Assembly: GCF_004345245.1 (NCBI RefSeq)
Contig: NZ_SLUQ01000001.1
Span: 744,001 to 808,000, forward strand
Source: Rhizobium sp. BK251
Lineage (GTDB): Bacteria > Pseudomonadota > Alphaproteobacteria > Rhizobiales > Rhizobiaceae
Direction: 5' to 3'
Length of the DNA: 64,000 nucleotides
Numbering within the stretch: position 1 is the stretch's first letter; each line of letters opens with the position of its first letter. Below are positions 54,092 to 61,447 of the stretch, in pieces. The notes under the pieces are model-generated. The model had not been told where the DNA came from and searched no databases. It saw only the letters and a list, made by a program, of their open reading frames with translations. A program made the position numbers and the translations under genes.

Positions 54092-54448
54092 TCAGCGAAT
54101 ACCGCAATCATGGATCGGCCGGACCTCGACCGAACCGAGCTTGGCAAGCGGAATTCTCGCTGCCACGCGAATAGCCTCGTTGAGGTCGCTTGCGTTGATC
54201 AGGATAAAGCCGCCGAGCTGTTCCTTCGTCTCGGCATAGGGGCCATCAGTGACCGACAAGTCATCACCTCGCACGCGCACGGTTGCGGCCGCGCTCGGAG
54301 ACTGCAGGGCTTCGGCAACGATCATGTGGCCGCTTGCGACGAGCTGCACGTTATAGGCAAGCGCCTCCTCGTCCAGCCTCTGCTTCGCCTCCTTCGACAT
54401 TCCGTCCAGCATCGAGCTTTCGAACCAGACCTGGCAAAGATATTTCAT
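54092..54448 (-). CDS. DGPF/YCII-domain protein, first copy
   Basis: The product is 118 residues from ATG 54448, with GAGGAG about ten bases upstream. The motif is DGPY rather than DGPF at 68-71 (SVTDGPYAETKEQLGG), a conservative change. It is the promoter-proximal gene of the DGPF-DGPF-DGPF-sigma operon, about 90 bases downstream of the symmetric sigma-type element at 54,545-54,573. Confidence 0.87.
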   Translation of the reverse strand: MKYLCQVWFESSMLDGMSKEAKQRLDEEALAYNVQLVASGHMIVAEALQSPSAAATVRVRGDDLSVTDGPYAETKEQLGGFILINASDLNEAIRVAARIPLAKLGSVEVRPIHDCGIR

Positions 54449-54544
54449 GTCTGCGTCTCTCCTCACTTCATTCGATGCCCTGTTGACGAACCGACGGAGC
54501 CGAATTCGACAGGCGGATGAAAAATATCTTCGACCATGAACGCG

Positions 54545-54573
54545 ATGTCGAAAAGGGGGAATCCTCTTCGACA
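54545..54573. promoter_or_regulatory. Symmetric bidirectional ECF-type promoter (TGTCGA-N17-CGACA)
   Basis: On the minus strand TGTCGA (54,573-54,568) and CGACAT (54,550-54,545) are 17 bases apart. On the plus strand TGTCGA (54,546-54,551) and CGACA (54,569-54,573) are also 17 apart. The whole is a perfect inverted repeat. As I recall, the ECF42 promoter has TGTCGA at -35 and CGA/TC at -10, so each strand carries a match. It lies between the DGPF/sigma operon and the divergent small gene at 54,606. Confidence 0.6.
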
Positions 54574-54605
54574 AGGACCGTCACATGAATTGAGGAGAGA
54601 CGGTC

Positions 54606-54827
54606 ATGAGCATTTTTGAGATTGCGGTCGCAAGCCGGCTCTGGGCGAGCCGGTGGGAGAAGGGGCTGGTCGAGGACGAGACTATGAGTATTGGCTGGCT
54701 CGCAGTGCGGACGGCGGCCACGCTGCTCATCGCCGCGGCGATGGTTGCCGCATTGCAGGTGGTCTCGCAAGACACGACAACGGAAGCGGCAGGCGCCGCC
54801 CCGCCGATCGTCAGGGGTGACTATTGA
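54606..54827 (+). CDS. Small single-pass membrane protein divergent from the ECF42 operon
   Basis: The product is 73 residues with one hydrophobic helix (LLIAAAMVAALQVV, about 40-53) and a small polar tail; the N-terminal half is amphipathic. The ribosome-binding site GAGGAGAGACGGTC precedes ATG 54606, and a second ATG at 54684 is also possible. It starts about 30 bases after the symmetric sigma-type element, so it may belong to the ECF42 regulon. I know no homologue. It is convergent with the AMP nucleosidase gene, 12 bases from its stop. Confidence 0.5.
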   Translation: MSIFEIAVASRLWASRWEKGLVEDETMSIGWLAVRTAATLLIAAAMVAALQVVSQDTTTEAAGAAPPIVRGDY

Positions 54828-54839
54828 GAGGCGGCTGCC

Positions 54840-56342
54840 TTACTGGAAAGCCGTCTCGAAGAAGCTCCTGAGCTTGCGCGAATGCAGCGCTTCGGGTGGC
54901 ATGGCGGCAAGCTTCTGTATGGCACGAATGCCAATCTTCAGATGCTGGTTGACCTGCGTGCGGTAGAAGGCGGTCGCCATGCCCGGAAGCTTGAGCTCGC
55001 CATGCAGCGGTTTGTCGGAAACGCAGAGCAGAGTGCCGTAAGGCACTCGGAAGCGGAAGCCGTTGGCGGCGATCGTGGCCGATTCCATGTCGAGAGCGAT
55101 CGCGCGCGCCTGGGAAAGACGCTTGACCGGTCCGCGCTGGTCGCGCAGTTCCCAGTTGCGGTTGTCGATCGTGCCCACGGTTCCGGTGCGCATGATGCGC
55201 TTCAGCTCGAACCCCTCGTACCCGGTGACTTCTTCGACGGCGGCCTCGAGCGCGACCTGCACCTCGGCGAGCGCCGGAATGGGCACCCAGACGGGCAGGT
55301 CGTCGTCGAGCACGTGGTCCTCGCGCATATAGGCATGGGCCAGGACGTAGTCGCCGAGGCGCTGGCTGTTGCGCAGGCCTGCGCAATGGCCGAGCATCAG
55401 CCAGGCATGCGGTCTCAACACCGCGACATGGTCGGTGATCGTCTTGGCGTTGGACGGACCGACGCCGATGTTGATCATGGTGATGCCGGCGTGGCCCTTC
55501 TTCTTGAGGTGGTAGGCCGGCATCTGCGGCATGCGCACGGACTGGGCGTCGGTCTCTGGACGGCTCGATCCCGCATGCGTGATGATGTTGCCGGGCTCGA
55601 CGAAGGCGGTGTAGCCGTCGCCACCCCGTGCCATGAGCTCACGCGCCCAGGCACAGAATTCATCCATGTAGAACTGGTAGTTCGTGAACAGGACGAAGTT
55701 CTGGAAATGTGTGGCGCTTGTCGCCGTGTAGTGCGCAAGGCGGGCCAGCGAATAATCGATGCGCTGCGCCGTAAAGGGAGCCAGCGGCAGCGGTTCGCCC
55801 GGCGCCGGCTCGAATTCGCCGTTGGCGATCTCGTCATCGGTCGTGTTGAGATCGGGCGCGTCGAAAAGGTCGCGAAGCGGAACGTCGACGAAGGCGGCGG
55901 CCGAGGCCTCCACATGGCCTTCCTCGCCGAAGGCGAAGTGCAGCGGAATGGGCGTGGCCGATTCGGAGACGACAACCGAGACATTGTGGTTGCGCATCAG
56001 GAGGCCGAGCTGCTGCTTCAGGTAGTGGCGGAAGAGCTGGGGCCGGGTGACGGTCGTCGTATAGACGCCGGGAGCCGTGACATGGCCATAGGAAAGGCGC
56101 GAATCCACGTGGCCGAAGCTGGTGGTCTCGATGCTGACCTGCGGATAGTAGGCGCGGAAACGGGAGGTTGCTGGGGCGCCCCTTGCAAGACGTGAAAAGC
56201 TCTCGATCAGGAAGGCCGTATTGCGATCGTAGAGCGCTGTCAGCGCGTCGACTGCCTGGACCGGATCGTCGAAACTTTGCGGCTCGTAGGGCGGCGGGGA
56301 GGTGATCTCGGGGGGTGACAAAGGAGAGATTCGTTTGCTCAT
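54840..56342 (-). CDS. amn: AMP nucleosidase
   Basis: The product is 500 residues: an N-terminal AMP-nucleosidase domain followed by a C-terminal nucleoside-phosphorylase-type catalytic domain. The catalytic half carries INIGVGPSNAKTITDHVAVL and IALDMESATIAANGFRF, typical of Amn. It hydrolyses AMP to adenine and ribose 5-phosphate. Length and domain order match bacterial Amn. The gene is transcribed alone; the convergent neighbour is the small membrane protein. Confidence 0.94.
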   Translation of the reverse strand: MSKRISPLSPPEITSPPPYEPQSFDDPVQAVDALTALYDRNTAFLIESFSRLARGAPATSRFRAYYPQVSIETTSFGHVDSRLSYGHVTAPGVYTTTVTRPQLFRHYLKQQLGLLMRNHNVSVVVSESATPIPLHFAFGEEGHVEASAAAFVDVPLRDLFDAPDLNTTDDEIANGEFEPAPGEPLPLAPFTAQRIDYSLARLAHYTATSATHFQNFVLFTNYQFYMDEFCAWARELMARGGDGYTAFVEPGNIITHAGSSRPETDAQSVRMPQMPAYHLKKKGHAGITMINIGVGPSNAKTITDHVAVLRPHAWLMLGHCAGLRNSQRLGDYVLAHAYMREDHVLDDDLPVWVPIPALAEVQVALEAAVEEVTGYEGFELKRIMRTGTVGTIDNRNWELRDQRGPVKRLSQARAIALDMESATIAANGFRFRVPYGTLLCVSDKPLHGELKLPGMATAFYRTQVNQHLKIGIRAIQKLAAMPPEALHSRKLRSFFETAFQ

Positions 56343-56438
56343 GCGGCATTATAGATGGTTGTTTTTAACAAGCAAACGACGCGTGCGGCGCAAAGCACGC
56401 CTTTGGCGACAGTCCTGCGCCTAAAACGCCATCTGCCT

Positions 56439-56609
56439 TCAGAGGGTCTGCGCGCAGTGGCCGCCCGCAGGCTGAACGCAGCCGAACATGGCGCCATACG
56501 AGATGTGCGCATTCTCGCGTGCGGCACGTTCGACCACTGCCGAGAAAGTGATCGCGAAGACCGCTGCTACAAGTGTAATAATGGTGAAACGCCGTGCCAG
56601 TATTGCCAT
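56439..56609 (-). CDS. Tiny exported or membrane protein
   Basis: The product is 56 residues from ATG 56609, which has a good AAGGGGAACGGCA ribosome-binding site; ATG 56648 would add 13. A basic start (MAILARR) and one hydrophobic helix (TIITLVAAVFAITFSAVV) look like an uncleaved or poorly cleaved signal. The tail ends with two cysteines (FGCVQ, GHCAQ). It is a plausible small envelope protein of unknown function. Confidence 0.5.
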   Translation of the reverse strand: MAILARRFTIITLVAAVFAITFSAVVERAARENAHISYGAMFGCVQPAGGHCAQTL

Positions 56610-56770
56610 TGCCGTTCCCCTTAGGATCGTTCCGTCGTTCATTCCCACCGATGGTCTTGTTTTGCCACAGGGCGGCTGAATGGCGCCTGATTTACCGGTT
56701 CATCGGTCGTTCAGGAAAGCAATGGCGGCGGCGTTCGTTTATGTCATTTGAAAGAGAAAGGAATTCAGCC

Positions 56771-57472
56771 ATGGCGGCACCGATCGAACTTTATTATTGG
56801 CCGACCCCCAACGGGTGGAAGATAACCATCATGTTGGAAGAGCTGGGTATTCCCTACGACGTGAAATATGTGGACATCGGCAAGGGCGAGCAGTTCGCCC
56901 CGGAATTTCTCAAGATTGCTCCCAACAATCGCATGCCGGCCATCATCGATCCGGACGGCCCCGGAGGAGAGCCGATCTCCGTCTTCGAGTCCGGCGCCAT
57001 CCTGCAATATCTCGGCCGCAAGTTCGGCAGGTTCTATCCCCCGGACGAGCGCAAGCGGGTGGACGTGGACCAGTGGCTCTTTTGGCAGATGGGCGGTCTC
57101 GGACCGATGGCAGGGCAGGCGAACCACTTCCGTCACTATGCGCCCGAGAAGATCGAATACGGCATCAAGCGCTATACCAACGAGGTCAACAGGCTCTACG
57201 GCGTGATGAACCGGCGCCTGGCGGACCGGGAATTCCTGGCGGGCGAATATTCGATCGCCGACATGGCAAGCTTCGGCTGGGCGCGGCAGTACGAGAATGC
57301 CGGGCAGGACCTGAATGATTTTCCGAACCTCAAGCGCTGGTTCGAGACGCTGAGCGCTCGGCCGGCCGTGCAGCGTGGTCTGGAAGTCGGCAAGGATGTC
57401 CGTGCCAGGCAGAAGCCGCTCTCCGAGGACAAGGAAGCGCAGAAGATCCTTTTCGGTCAGACGGCGCGGTAA
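56771..57472 (+). CDS. Glutathione S-transferase, Ure2/YghU-like
   Basis: The product is 233 residues. The N-terminal thioredoxin-like domain (PIELYYWPTPNGWKITIMLE) carries the PNGWK motif typical of Ure2-like and nu-class enzymes. The C-terminal helical domain contains YSIADMASFGW. It conjugates glutathione to electrophiles or reduces disulfides. AAAGGAATTCAGCC precedes the ATG; an in-frame ATG upstream at 56594 is unlikely. A strong hairpin follows. Confidence 0.93.
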   Translation: MAAPIELYYWPTPNGWKITIMLEELGIPYDVKYVDIGKGEQFAPEFLKIAPNNRMPAIIDPDGPGGEPISVFESGAILQYLGRKFGRFYPPDERKRVDVDQWLFWQMGGLGPMAGQANHFRHYAPEKIEYGIKRYTNEVNRLYGVMNRRLADREFLAGEYSIADMASFGWARQYENAGQDLNDFPNLKRWFETLSARPAVQRGLEVGKDVRARQKPLSEDKEAQKILFGQTAR

Positions 57473-57486
57473 CAGCCCTCAGCATC

Positions 57487-57518
57487 AGTCCACCGCCTGT
57501 CGTGACGGGCGGTGGACT
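57487..57518 (+). terminator. Terminator after the GST gene
   Basis: A perfect 11-base stem (AGTCCACCGCC/GGCGGTGGACT, ten-base loop that can pair further) lies 14 bases after the GST stop. It has no T-tract. Confidence 0.55.
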
Positions 57519-57685
57519 GGATGCGGAAGACGGGGCAGCCGGTTCTCCACTTGCGCGAATACCGGGAAACGCATCGGATTCCCGGCGCCTCGTGCTGTTG
57601 GCTTCCCGGGGGGGCGTCGGCAAATTGTGTCGTACCTATCGCGTACCAACGAGCCGCGACCGCAGCCCGCGCCAGGCTATACGCG

Positions 57686-57714
57686 TTGACACCGTCTATT
57701 ATACTCTGGTATAG
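57686..57714 (+). promoter_or_regulatory. Near-consensus promoter TTGACA-N17-GTATAG
   Basis: TTGACA (57,686-57,691) is followed after 17 bases by GTATAG (57,709-57,714), close to the housekeeping consensus. The -10 region also contains the inverted repeat TATAC-N4-GTATA, which could bind a repressor. No recognisable gene follows on the plus strand before the convergent array at 58,044. Confidence 0.55.
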
Positions 57715-58043
57715 ATTTTCGTGCTGAAACGTGGATTATCCGGGAATTTTTTGGATGATCCGGTCCTATTCCGATCAGCCATTGAGGCGGCGATTGCGAC
57801 CCGCCGGCCTCAATATAATGTCGTAAGAAATTGCCGATACGCTTATGAAAGAACGTACCGGCTTATTTTATGTCTATGCGAAGCGCTCCGCCCTAAGTAT
57901 GTCACATGCCCATGGTGATATCTGCGGGATGCTCGCACTTATGCGTGATGACCCAGCCAGGTTCCGGCCGCGCTGGGCGTGTTGGTTTTCGCTCCCAAAA
58001 ACGGCCGGTCCACGCTAGACGACTGGGTCTCTAATCAGTCAAA

Positions 58044-58397
58044 TCAGTATATGCTGTTGTTTTCCGGTTCGACGGGCCATGCCGGCCAATTGAACCCGTG
58101 CATGCGGTCGGGTCCCGTATAGTAGTCTCCTCGGCGGGGAACCGCTTGTCCCGGAACTGAGATGACCGGCCTGTCGGGCACGCCGGCCACCGGAGCGCTG
58201 CGAATGCTGCCGGTTTGGATATTCCGGTCGATGTGGCGGTTCTGGGCGACGTGCCTGTGCATGATGCGCTTTGTATGCATTGTCGATGTCATCGTGGGTT
58301 GGTCGGCGCTTGCGGCGAATGCTGCTTGGGAGCCGAAGAGGGTGGAGGCGGCAATAATCATTGCGCCGCCGATGCTTACGAGTGTCATCTTGGTCAT
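58044..58397 (-). CDS. Small exported YYxG-family protein (array member 1)
   Basis: The product is 117 residues from ATG 58397, with AGAGGAAACTCCA upstream. The signal peptide ends near FGSQAAFA (about 28). The mature part is basic and rich in His, Arg, Ser and Pro, and ends with RRGDYYTGPDRMHGF, carrying the array's YYxG motif. Unlike most of its neighbours it has no YYxG at the mature N-terminus. It is the longest array member and the last one in the transcription direction. No enzyme or binding motif was seen. Confidence 0.75.
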   Translation of the reverse strand: MTKMTLVSIGGAMIIAASTLFGSQAAFAASADQPTMTSTMHTKRIMHRHVAQNRHIDRNIQTGSIRSAPVAGVPDRPVISVPGQAVPRRGDYYTGPDRMHGFNWPAWPVEPENNSIY

Positions 58398-58574
58398 TGG
58401 AGTTTCCTCTGCGTGCCGATGCTCGTTGGGAGATGAGCATTGGCAACGGTTGCTTCGGGCGCAATTCATGCCCTGTGCAGAGCGCACAACCGCGAAGACC
58501 ACGATCGATTTTCGGTGAGGATAATGCGCAGATTCGAGGGTACTGCGTCCTTTGTAGTTCGCAAACCGCCCTTG

Positions 58575-58841
58575 CTACCGAGTCGGCTTGCGTACGCTCC
58601 GGTGGTGCATCATCGGGGCATTCGTCGTGTTGGAGGTGCTGCCAGTCGTCATGCTCTGGCCGGGCTGATGGGTGCGAAGTCGTCCCTGCTGGAACTCGCC
58701 CACGTCGTTGTAGGTCTGGTTCGTAGGAAAGGCACCCTGATAGTAGTCACCGTCGTTGCGGGCAAAGGCGGACGCCGTCCCGCCGGCAAGGGCGGCTACG
58801 ACGATCGCCGCCGTCATGGCGATACTCATCGTCTTAGGCAT
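58575..58841 (-). CDS. Small exported YYxG-family protein (array member 2)
   Basis: The product is 88 residues with AAAGGACAATCAC before the ATG. The signal peptide ends in ASAFA (about 27). The mature protein starts RNDGDYYQGAFPTNQTYN and then becomes Ser/Thr/Asn-rich with a His/Arg tail. Its closest relative is the 110-residue member at 60,349 (shared GAFPT-x-Q, NxGEFQQ). It carries the conserved upstream block at 58,879-58,898. Confidence 0.78.
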   Translation of the reverse strand: MPKTMSIAMTAAIVVAALAGGTASAFARNDGDYYQGAFPTNQTYNDVGEFQQGRLRTHQPGQSMTTGSTSNTTNAPMMHHRSVRKPTR

Positions 58842-58878
58842 GTGATTGTCCTTTCAGTTGGATTGCCGGCACGCGAAC

Positions 58879-58898
58879 TTGCGACCTGCCTGCCGGCA
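58879..58898 (-). promoter_or_regulatory. Conserved leader block (copy 1 of 3)
   Basis: On the plus strand it reads TTGCGACCTG-N5-CGGCA, and it lies 37 bases before the start of the gene at 58,841. All 15 non-N positions are identical in three array genes. It could be a leader structure or a regulator site. Confidence 0.5.
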
Positions 58899-58953
58899 AT
58901 CCTGTTTCAAAGTGCTGCCATGTCCTTCGTACGGACAGGCGGCCTTGAGCCTT

Positions 58954-59208
58954 TCAGCCCTGGGCCGGCACGCGGTGAAGCTTGGTGTGGTGCTTTACCG
59001 GTGCCGCCGGCGCAGCCGCCGTGGAGACGGCGACGCTGGAGGTCCTTGCATGGTCGATGTGACCATCGAGCTGGCGAACCTTGTTGACATATGTGGGGTT
59101 CGGATCAGCTCCCTGGTAGTAGCTGTCTGCGAAGGCAGAAGCCGCACCGCCGACCGCGACGGATGCGAGAACTACTGCTGCTACCTGAATTTTTGCAATC
59201 TTGCCCAT
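58954..59208 (-). CDS. Small exported YYxG-family protein (array member 3)
   Basis: The product is 84 residues with AAGGAACAAGACCAG before the ATG. The signal peptide ends in ASAFA (27). The mature part begins DSYYQGADPNPTYVN and continues VRQLDGHIDH. It shares the PNPTY-V/I-N-x-VRQ-x-DG segment with the members at 59,259 and 59,812. A basic, Ala/His-rich tail follows. No second YYxG motif. Only 50 bases separate it from the next array gene upstream. Confidence 0.8.
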   Translation of the reverse strand: MGKIAKIQVAAVVLASVAVGGAASAFADSYYQGADPNPTYVNKVRQLDGHIDHARTSSVAVSTAAAPAAPVKHHTKLHRVPAQG

Positions 59209-59258
59209 CTGGTCTTGTTCCTTCGTTTGCGAGTGCTTGAGGCTGGAATTGCTAGAGA

Positions 59259-59507
59259 TCAGCCCTGCACAGGCACGTGGTGAACCTTGGCGTGGTGCAT
59301 AACAGGCACAGTCTTGGTCGTGTTGGGGATGCCGGCGGTATGCATGTTGTCAGCGTGGCCGTCGAGCTGACGGACCTTGTTGACGTAGGTCGGATTCGGC
59401 TCACCGCCTTTATAGTAGTCACCGCCTGCAAATGCTGAAGTTGCACCGCCGACCGCGACGGATGCGAGAATTACTGATGCGAGCTGGATTTTTGCAATCT
59501 TGCTCAT
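59259..59507 (-). CDS. Small exported YYxG-family protein (array member 4)
   Basis: The product is 82 residues from ATG 59507, with AAGGAGCAATGCCAC upstream; an in-frame ATG at 59549 is less likely. The signal peptide ends in TSAFA (27). The mature part begins GGDYYKGGEPNPTYVN and continues VRQLDGHADN. Its N-terminal signal is nearly identical to that of member 3, so the two are recent duplicates. The tail is His/Val-rich. Confidence 0.8.
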   Translation of the reverse strand: MSKIAKIQLASVILASVAVGGATSAFAGGDYYKGGEPNPTYVNKVRQLDGHADNMHTAGIPNTTKTVPVMHHAKVHHVPVQG

Positions 59508-59811
59508 GTGGCATTGCTCCTTCGTTGTTGGGTGCCGGTGCGCGGACATCGGTTGCGCACAGGCACGGTTTTCCAGGCGCGGGGGAACGCCGGAATATTT
59601 CGGCTCAGAACTTACAGGAAGGTTCCCCGGCAGATTTGCCCGCCAGGTTAGTCCACCTGCGAAACACCAGCATCCGGGAGAGATGGGAGTTTCGATCTAG
59701 CCGGTTTTTGGGATGGAACTGCCCGCACGGACCATGCTGCATTTCTACAGCTGGGCGGCCTCGGGAAAGCTCCTGACGATCTCGCTCTCGCGTGTAGCGA
59801 TGGCTGCCGTC

Positions 59812-60093
59812 TTAGGGGCGATTGGCACCCGTATAGTAATCGCCGCGGTCGGGAACACGGTCGGTCGGCACGATGGAACCGGATGCCCCGGAGTTCATCG
59901 TCTGGTCGCTACCCACGCTGCCCGTGCGGCTGCTGTGGTCGACCTGACCGTCATGTTGGCGAACCTGGTTGATATACGTGGGGTTGGGATCTGCACCCTG
60001 ATAGTAGCTGTCTGCGAAAGCAGAGGCCGCGCCTCCCAATGCGAAGGAAGCAAGCACTGCTGCTGCGATATGAACCCTTACAATATTGCCCAT
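59812..60093 (-). CDS. Small exported YYxG-family protein (array member 5)
   Basis: The product is 93 residues with TAGGAGTATAGATA before the ATG. The signal peptide ends in ASAFA (27). The mature part begins DSYYQGADPNPTYIN and continues VRQHDGQVDH, then a Ser/Gly-rich linker, and ends DRGDYYTGANRP. It therefore has a YYxG motif at both ends. It carries the conserved upstream block at 60,134-60,153. Confidence 0.8.
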   Translation of the reverse strand: MGNIVRVHIAAAVLASFALGGAASAFADSYYQGADPNPTYINQVRQHDGQVDHSSRTGSVGSDQTMNSGASGSIVPTDRVPDRGDYYTGANRP

Positions 60094-60133
60094 TATCTAT
60101 ACTCCTACTGGTTGCTCTGTGACGCCACGCCGT

Positions 60134-60153
60134 TTGCGACCTGCGTGTCGGCA
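60134..60153 (-). promoter_or_regulatory. Conserved leader block (copy 2 of 3)
   Basis: The same TTGCGACCTG-N5-CGGCA block as at 58,879 and 60,720, 40 bases before the start of the gene at 60,093. Confidence 0.5.
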
Positions 60154-60289
60154 CCCGTCTACCCTGCGCCGTGGCGCAGGAACTCATGAAAGGATTAGGC
60201 ACATACCCGCGAAGAGATGCCTTCAATCCCGATGGCGAACGCCACCGCTCTCTTCGTGATGCTGCTTATTGCCCTGCCTCCGGTCGAAG

Positions 60290-60320
60290 GGCCGACGCAG
60301 GCCGTAGTCCTGCGTCGGCC
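60290..60320 (-). terminator. Long perfect hairpin after the gene at 60,349
   Basis: A perfect 12-base stem (GGCCGACGCAGG/CCTGCGTCGGCC, seven-base loop) lies 28 bases past the stop of the 110-residue array protein. No T-tract follows on the minus strand, so it may be a terminator or an RNA-stability element. Confidence 0.5.
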
Positions 60321-60348
60321 AATATTGTTTCACACCGAGTGCTTCGGC

Positions 60349-60681
60349 TCAGAACGGGCTCGGGGAATAGGAGCCGGCGTCCGGCTGGCTTTCCTGGCCC
60401 ATCGGGAAGATCGACTGTTCGCGATGAACGCGCACTGGCCGATTGGAGATGCTGCCGGTCGAGTTGGTATCGACGTTCGCGTTACGGTCGAGTCCGAACA
60501 GACCGCCCAGAATTCCGCCCGACTGCTGGAATTCACCCGTGTTGTTGTAGTGCTGCTGCGTCGGGAAGGCGCCCGGGTAGTAACCGCGGTCGTCGTTGTT
60601 GGCGAAGGCCGACGCGGCAGTGCCAAAGACGGCGGTGGCAGCGATGGCAGCAGCCATGGTGATGTTGGTGATCCTGCTCAT
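60349..60681 (-). CDS. Small exported YYxG-family protein (array member 6)
   Basis: The product is 110 residues with AAGGAACAGGACA before the ATG. The signal peptide ends in ASAFA (27). The mature part begins NNDDRGYYPGAFPTQQHYN and continues NTGEFQQSGG. It is longer than most members, with a Gly/Asn/Asp-rich middle and a Ser/Pro tail. Its closest relative is member 2. It carries the conserved block at 60,720-60,739. Confidence 0.78.
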   Translation of the reverse strand: MSRITNITMAAAIAATAVFGTAASAFANNDDRGYYPGAFPTQQHYNNTGEFQQSGGILGGLFGLDRNANVDTNSTGSISNRPVRVHREQSIFPMGQESQPDAGSYSPSPF

Positions 60682-60719
60682 TGTCCTGTTCCTTCAATTT
60701 AGTTGCCTTGCACCTGAGT

Positions 60720-60739
60720 TTGCGACCTGTGCATCGGCA
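60720..60739 (-). promoter_or_regulatory. Conserved leader block (copy 3 of 3)
   Basis: The same TTGCGACCTG-N5-CGGCA block, 38 bases before the start of the gene at 60,681. Confidence 0.5.
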
Positions 60740-61235
60740 GCCGTTTCAATTGCGGGCCATTTGCCCTCGACATCTCTGTCGCCACAGCAAGCCCTTCGGG
60801 AGAAGCGAACAAAAAACCCAGCTTTCCCAATGACCTAAACTGTCTTTTGCATGAGCCGAAAACGTAGCTCACCAGAAGAAATATGTTCCGCCAATCGAGC
60901 GAAAAAAGGGGCCGAGGTGTCATCTGGCCGTCAACAAGATGTGAAGTCGGTCTTTACCGGATTCCCGAATGCAACCGGATTTTCGCCGCCGACAGGATTT
61001 GCGAGTGCAGTGCAGCGCGCCGGCATTTTAACGGCGGCTGAAAATCGAGCATTTATAAGATATTGCAGCAAAGGTCGGGGGAAAAATGTCCAGGCGCATC
61101 CGGAGGTTGCGCATCGCTCGCATGGATCAAAATGAAGTCCCAAGGGCAAAACCGGATTTATTACAAATATTTCATGAAGCCCACATCAGGGCTTTGAGGC
61201 AAAATATGGCGCCATTTGTGACGCCCACGCGTGCG

Positions 61236-61257
61236 AAATAAGGCAAATAAGGCAAAT
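61236..61257. repeat. Short tandem repeat (AAATAAGGC, about 2.4 copies)
   Basis: Two exact copies of AAATAAGGC are followed by AAAT, near the palindrome at 61,206-61,215. It is too short to be a microsatellite; a regulator-binding pair is possible. Confidence 0.4.
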
Positions 61258-61403
61258 TGCCGACCGGAAGTCGCACGTCTCTTTGCGCACGATTCGACGC
61301 TTCTGGGATGAGGGAGATGCCGATGGGGAAGGGATTGCCGGTACGAGGCGGAGTTTCGACACCGAATGGCGGACGCCGCCCGGAGGTAGGCAGCTTTACT
61401 TTT

Positions 61404-61433
61404 CGACGCCGCCGGCAGTGCGCGGCGGCGTCG
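61404..61433 (-). terminator. Perfect GC-rich hairpin after the gene at 61,448
   Basis: A perfect 11-base stem (CGACGCCGCCG/CGGCGGCGTCG, eight-base loop) starts about 15 bases past the stop of the array gene. There is no T-tract on the minus strand. Confidence 0.5.
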
Positions 61434-61447
61434 TCTGCGTATGTTGT

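Larger units (their letters stand above)
57473..58043. other. Gene-poor region with hairpins and an orphan promoter
   Basis: This 571-base region holds the GST terminator, a near-consensus promoter at 57,686-57,714 and a hairpin with a one-base bulge at 57,782-57,813. No open frame here looks coding; the best one starts with GTG at 57,721, almost on the predicted transcription start. Composition is AT-richer than its neighbours. It may encode a small RNA. Confidence 0.45.
60682..61447. other. Long non-coding gap within the array
   Basis: This 766-base stretch lies upstream of the gene at 60,681 and downstream of the gene at 61,720. It is AT-richer than the flanks and includes a leader block, the palindrome ATGGCGCCAT (61,206-61,215), a 9-base tandem repeat and a terminator-like hairpin. 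No coding frame looks real. Confidence 0.5.

Noticed and set aside
57721..57918. 65-codon plus-strand frame after the orphan promoter
   Set aside because: Its start coincides with the predicted transcription start, there is no ribosome-binding site, and the composition does not look coding.
60851..61135. 94-codon plus-strand frame in the array gap
   Set aside because: No ribosome-binding site, an AT-rich shifting composition and no recognisable domain.
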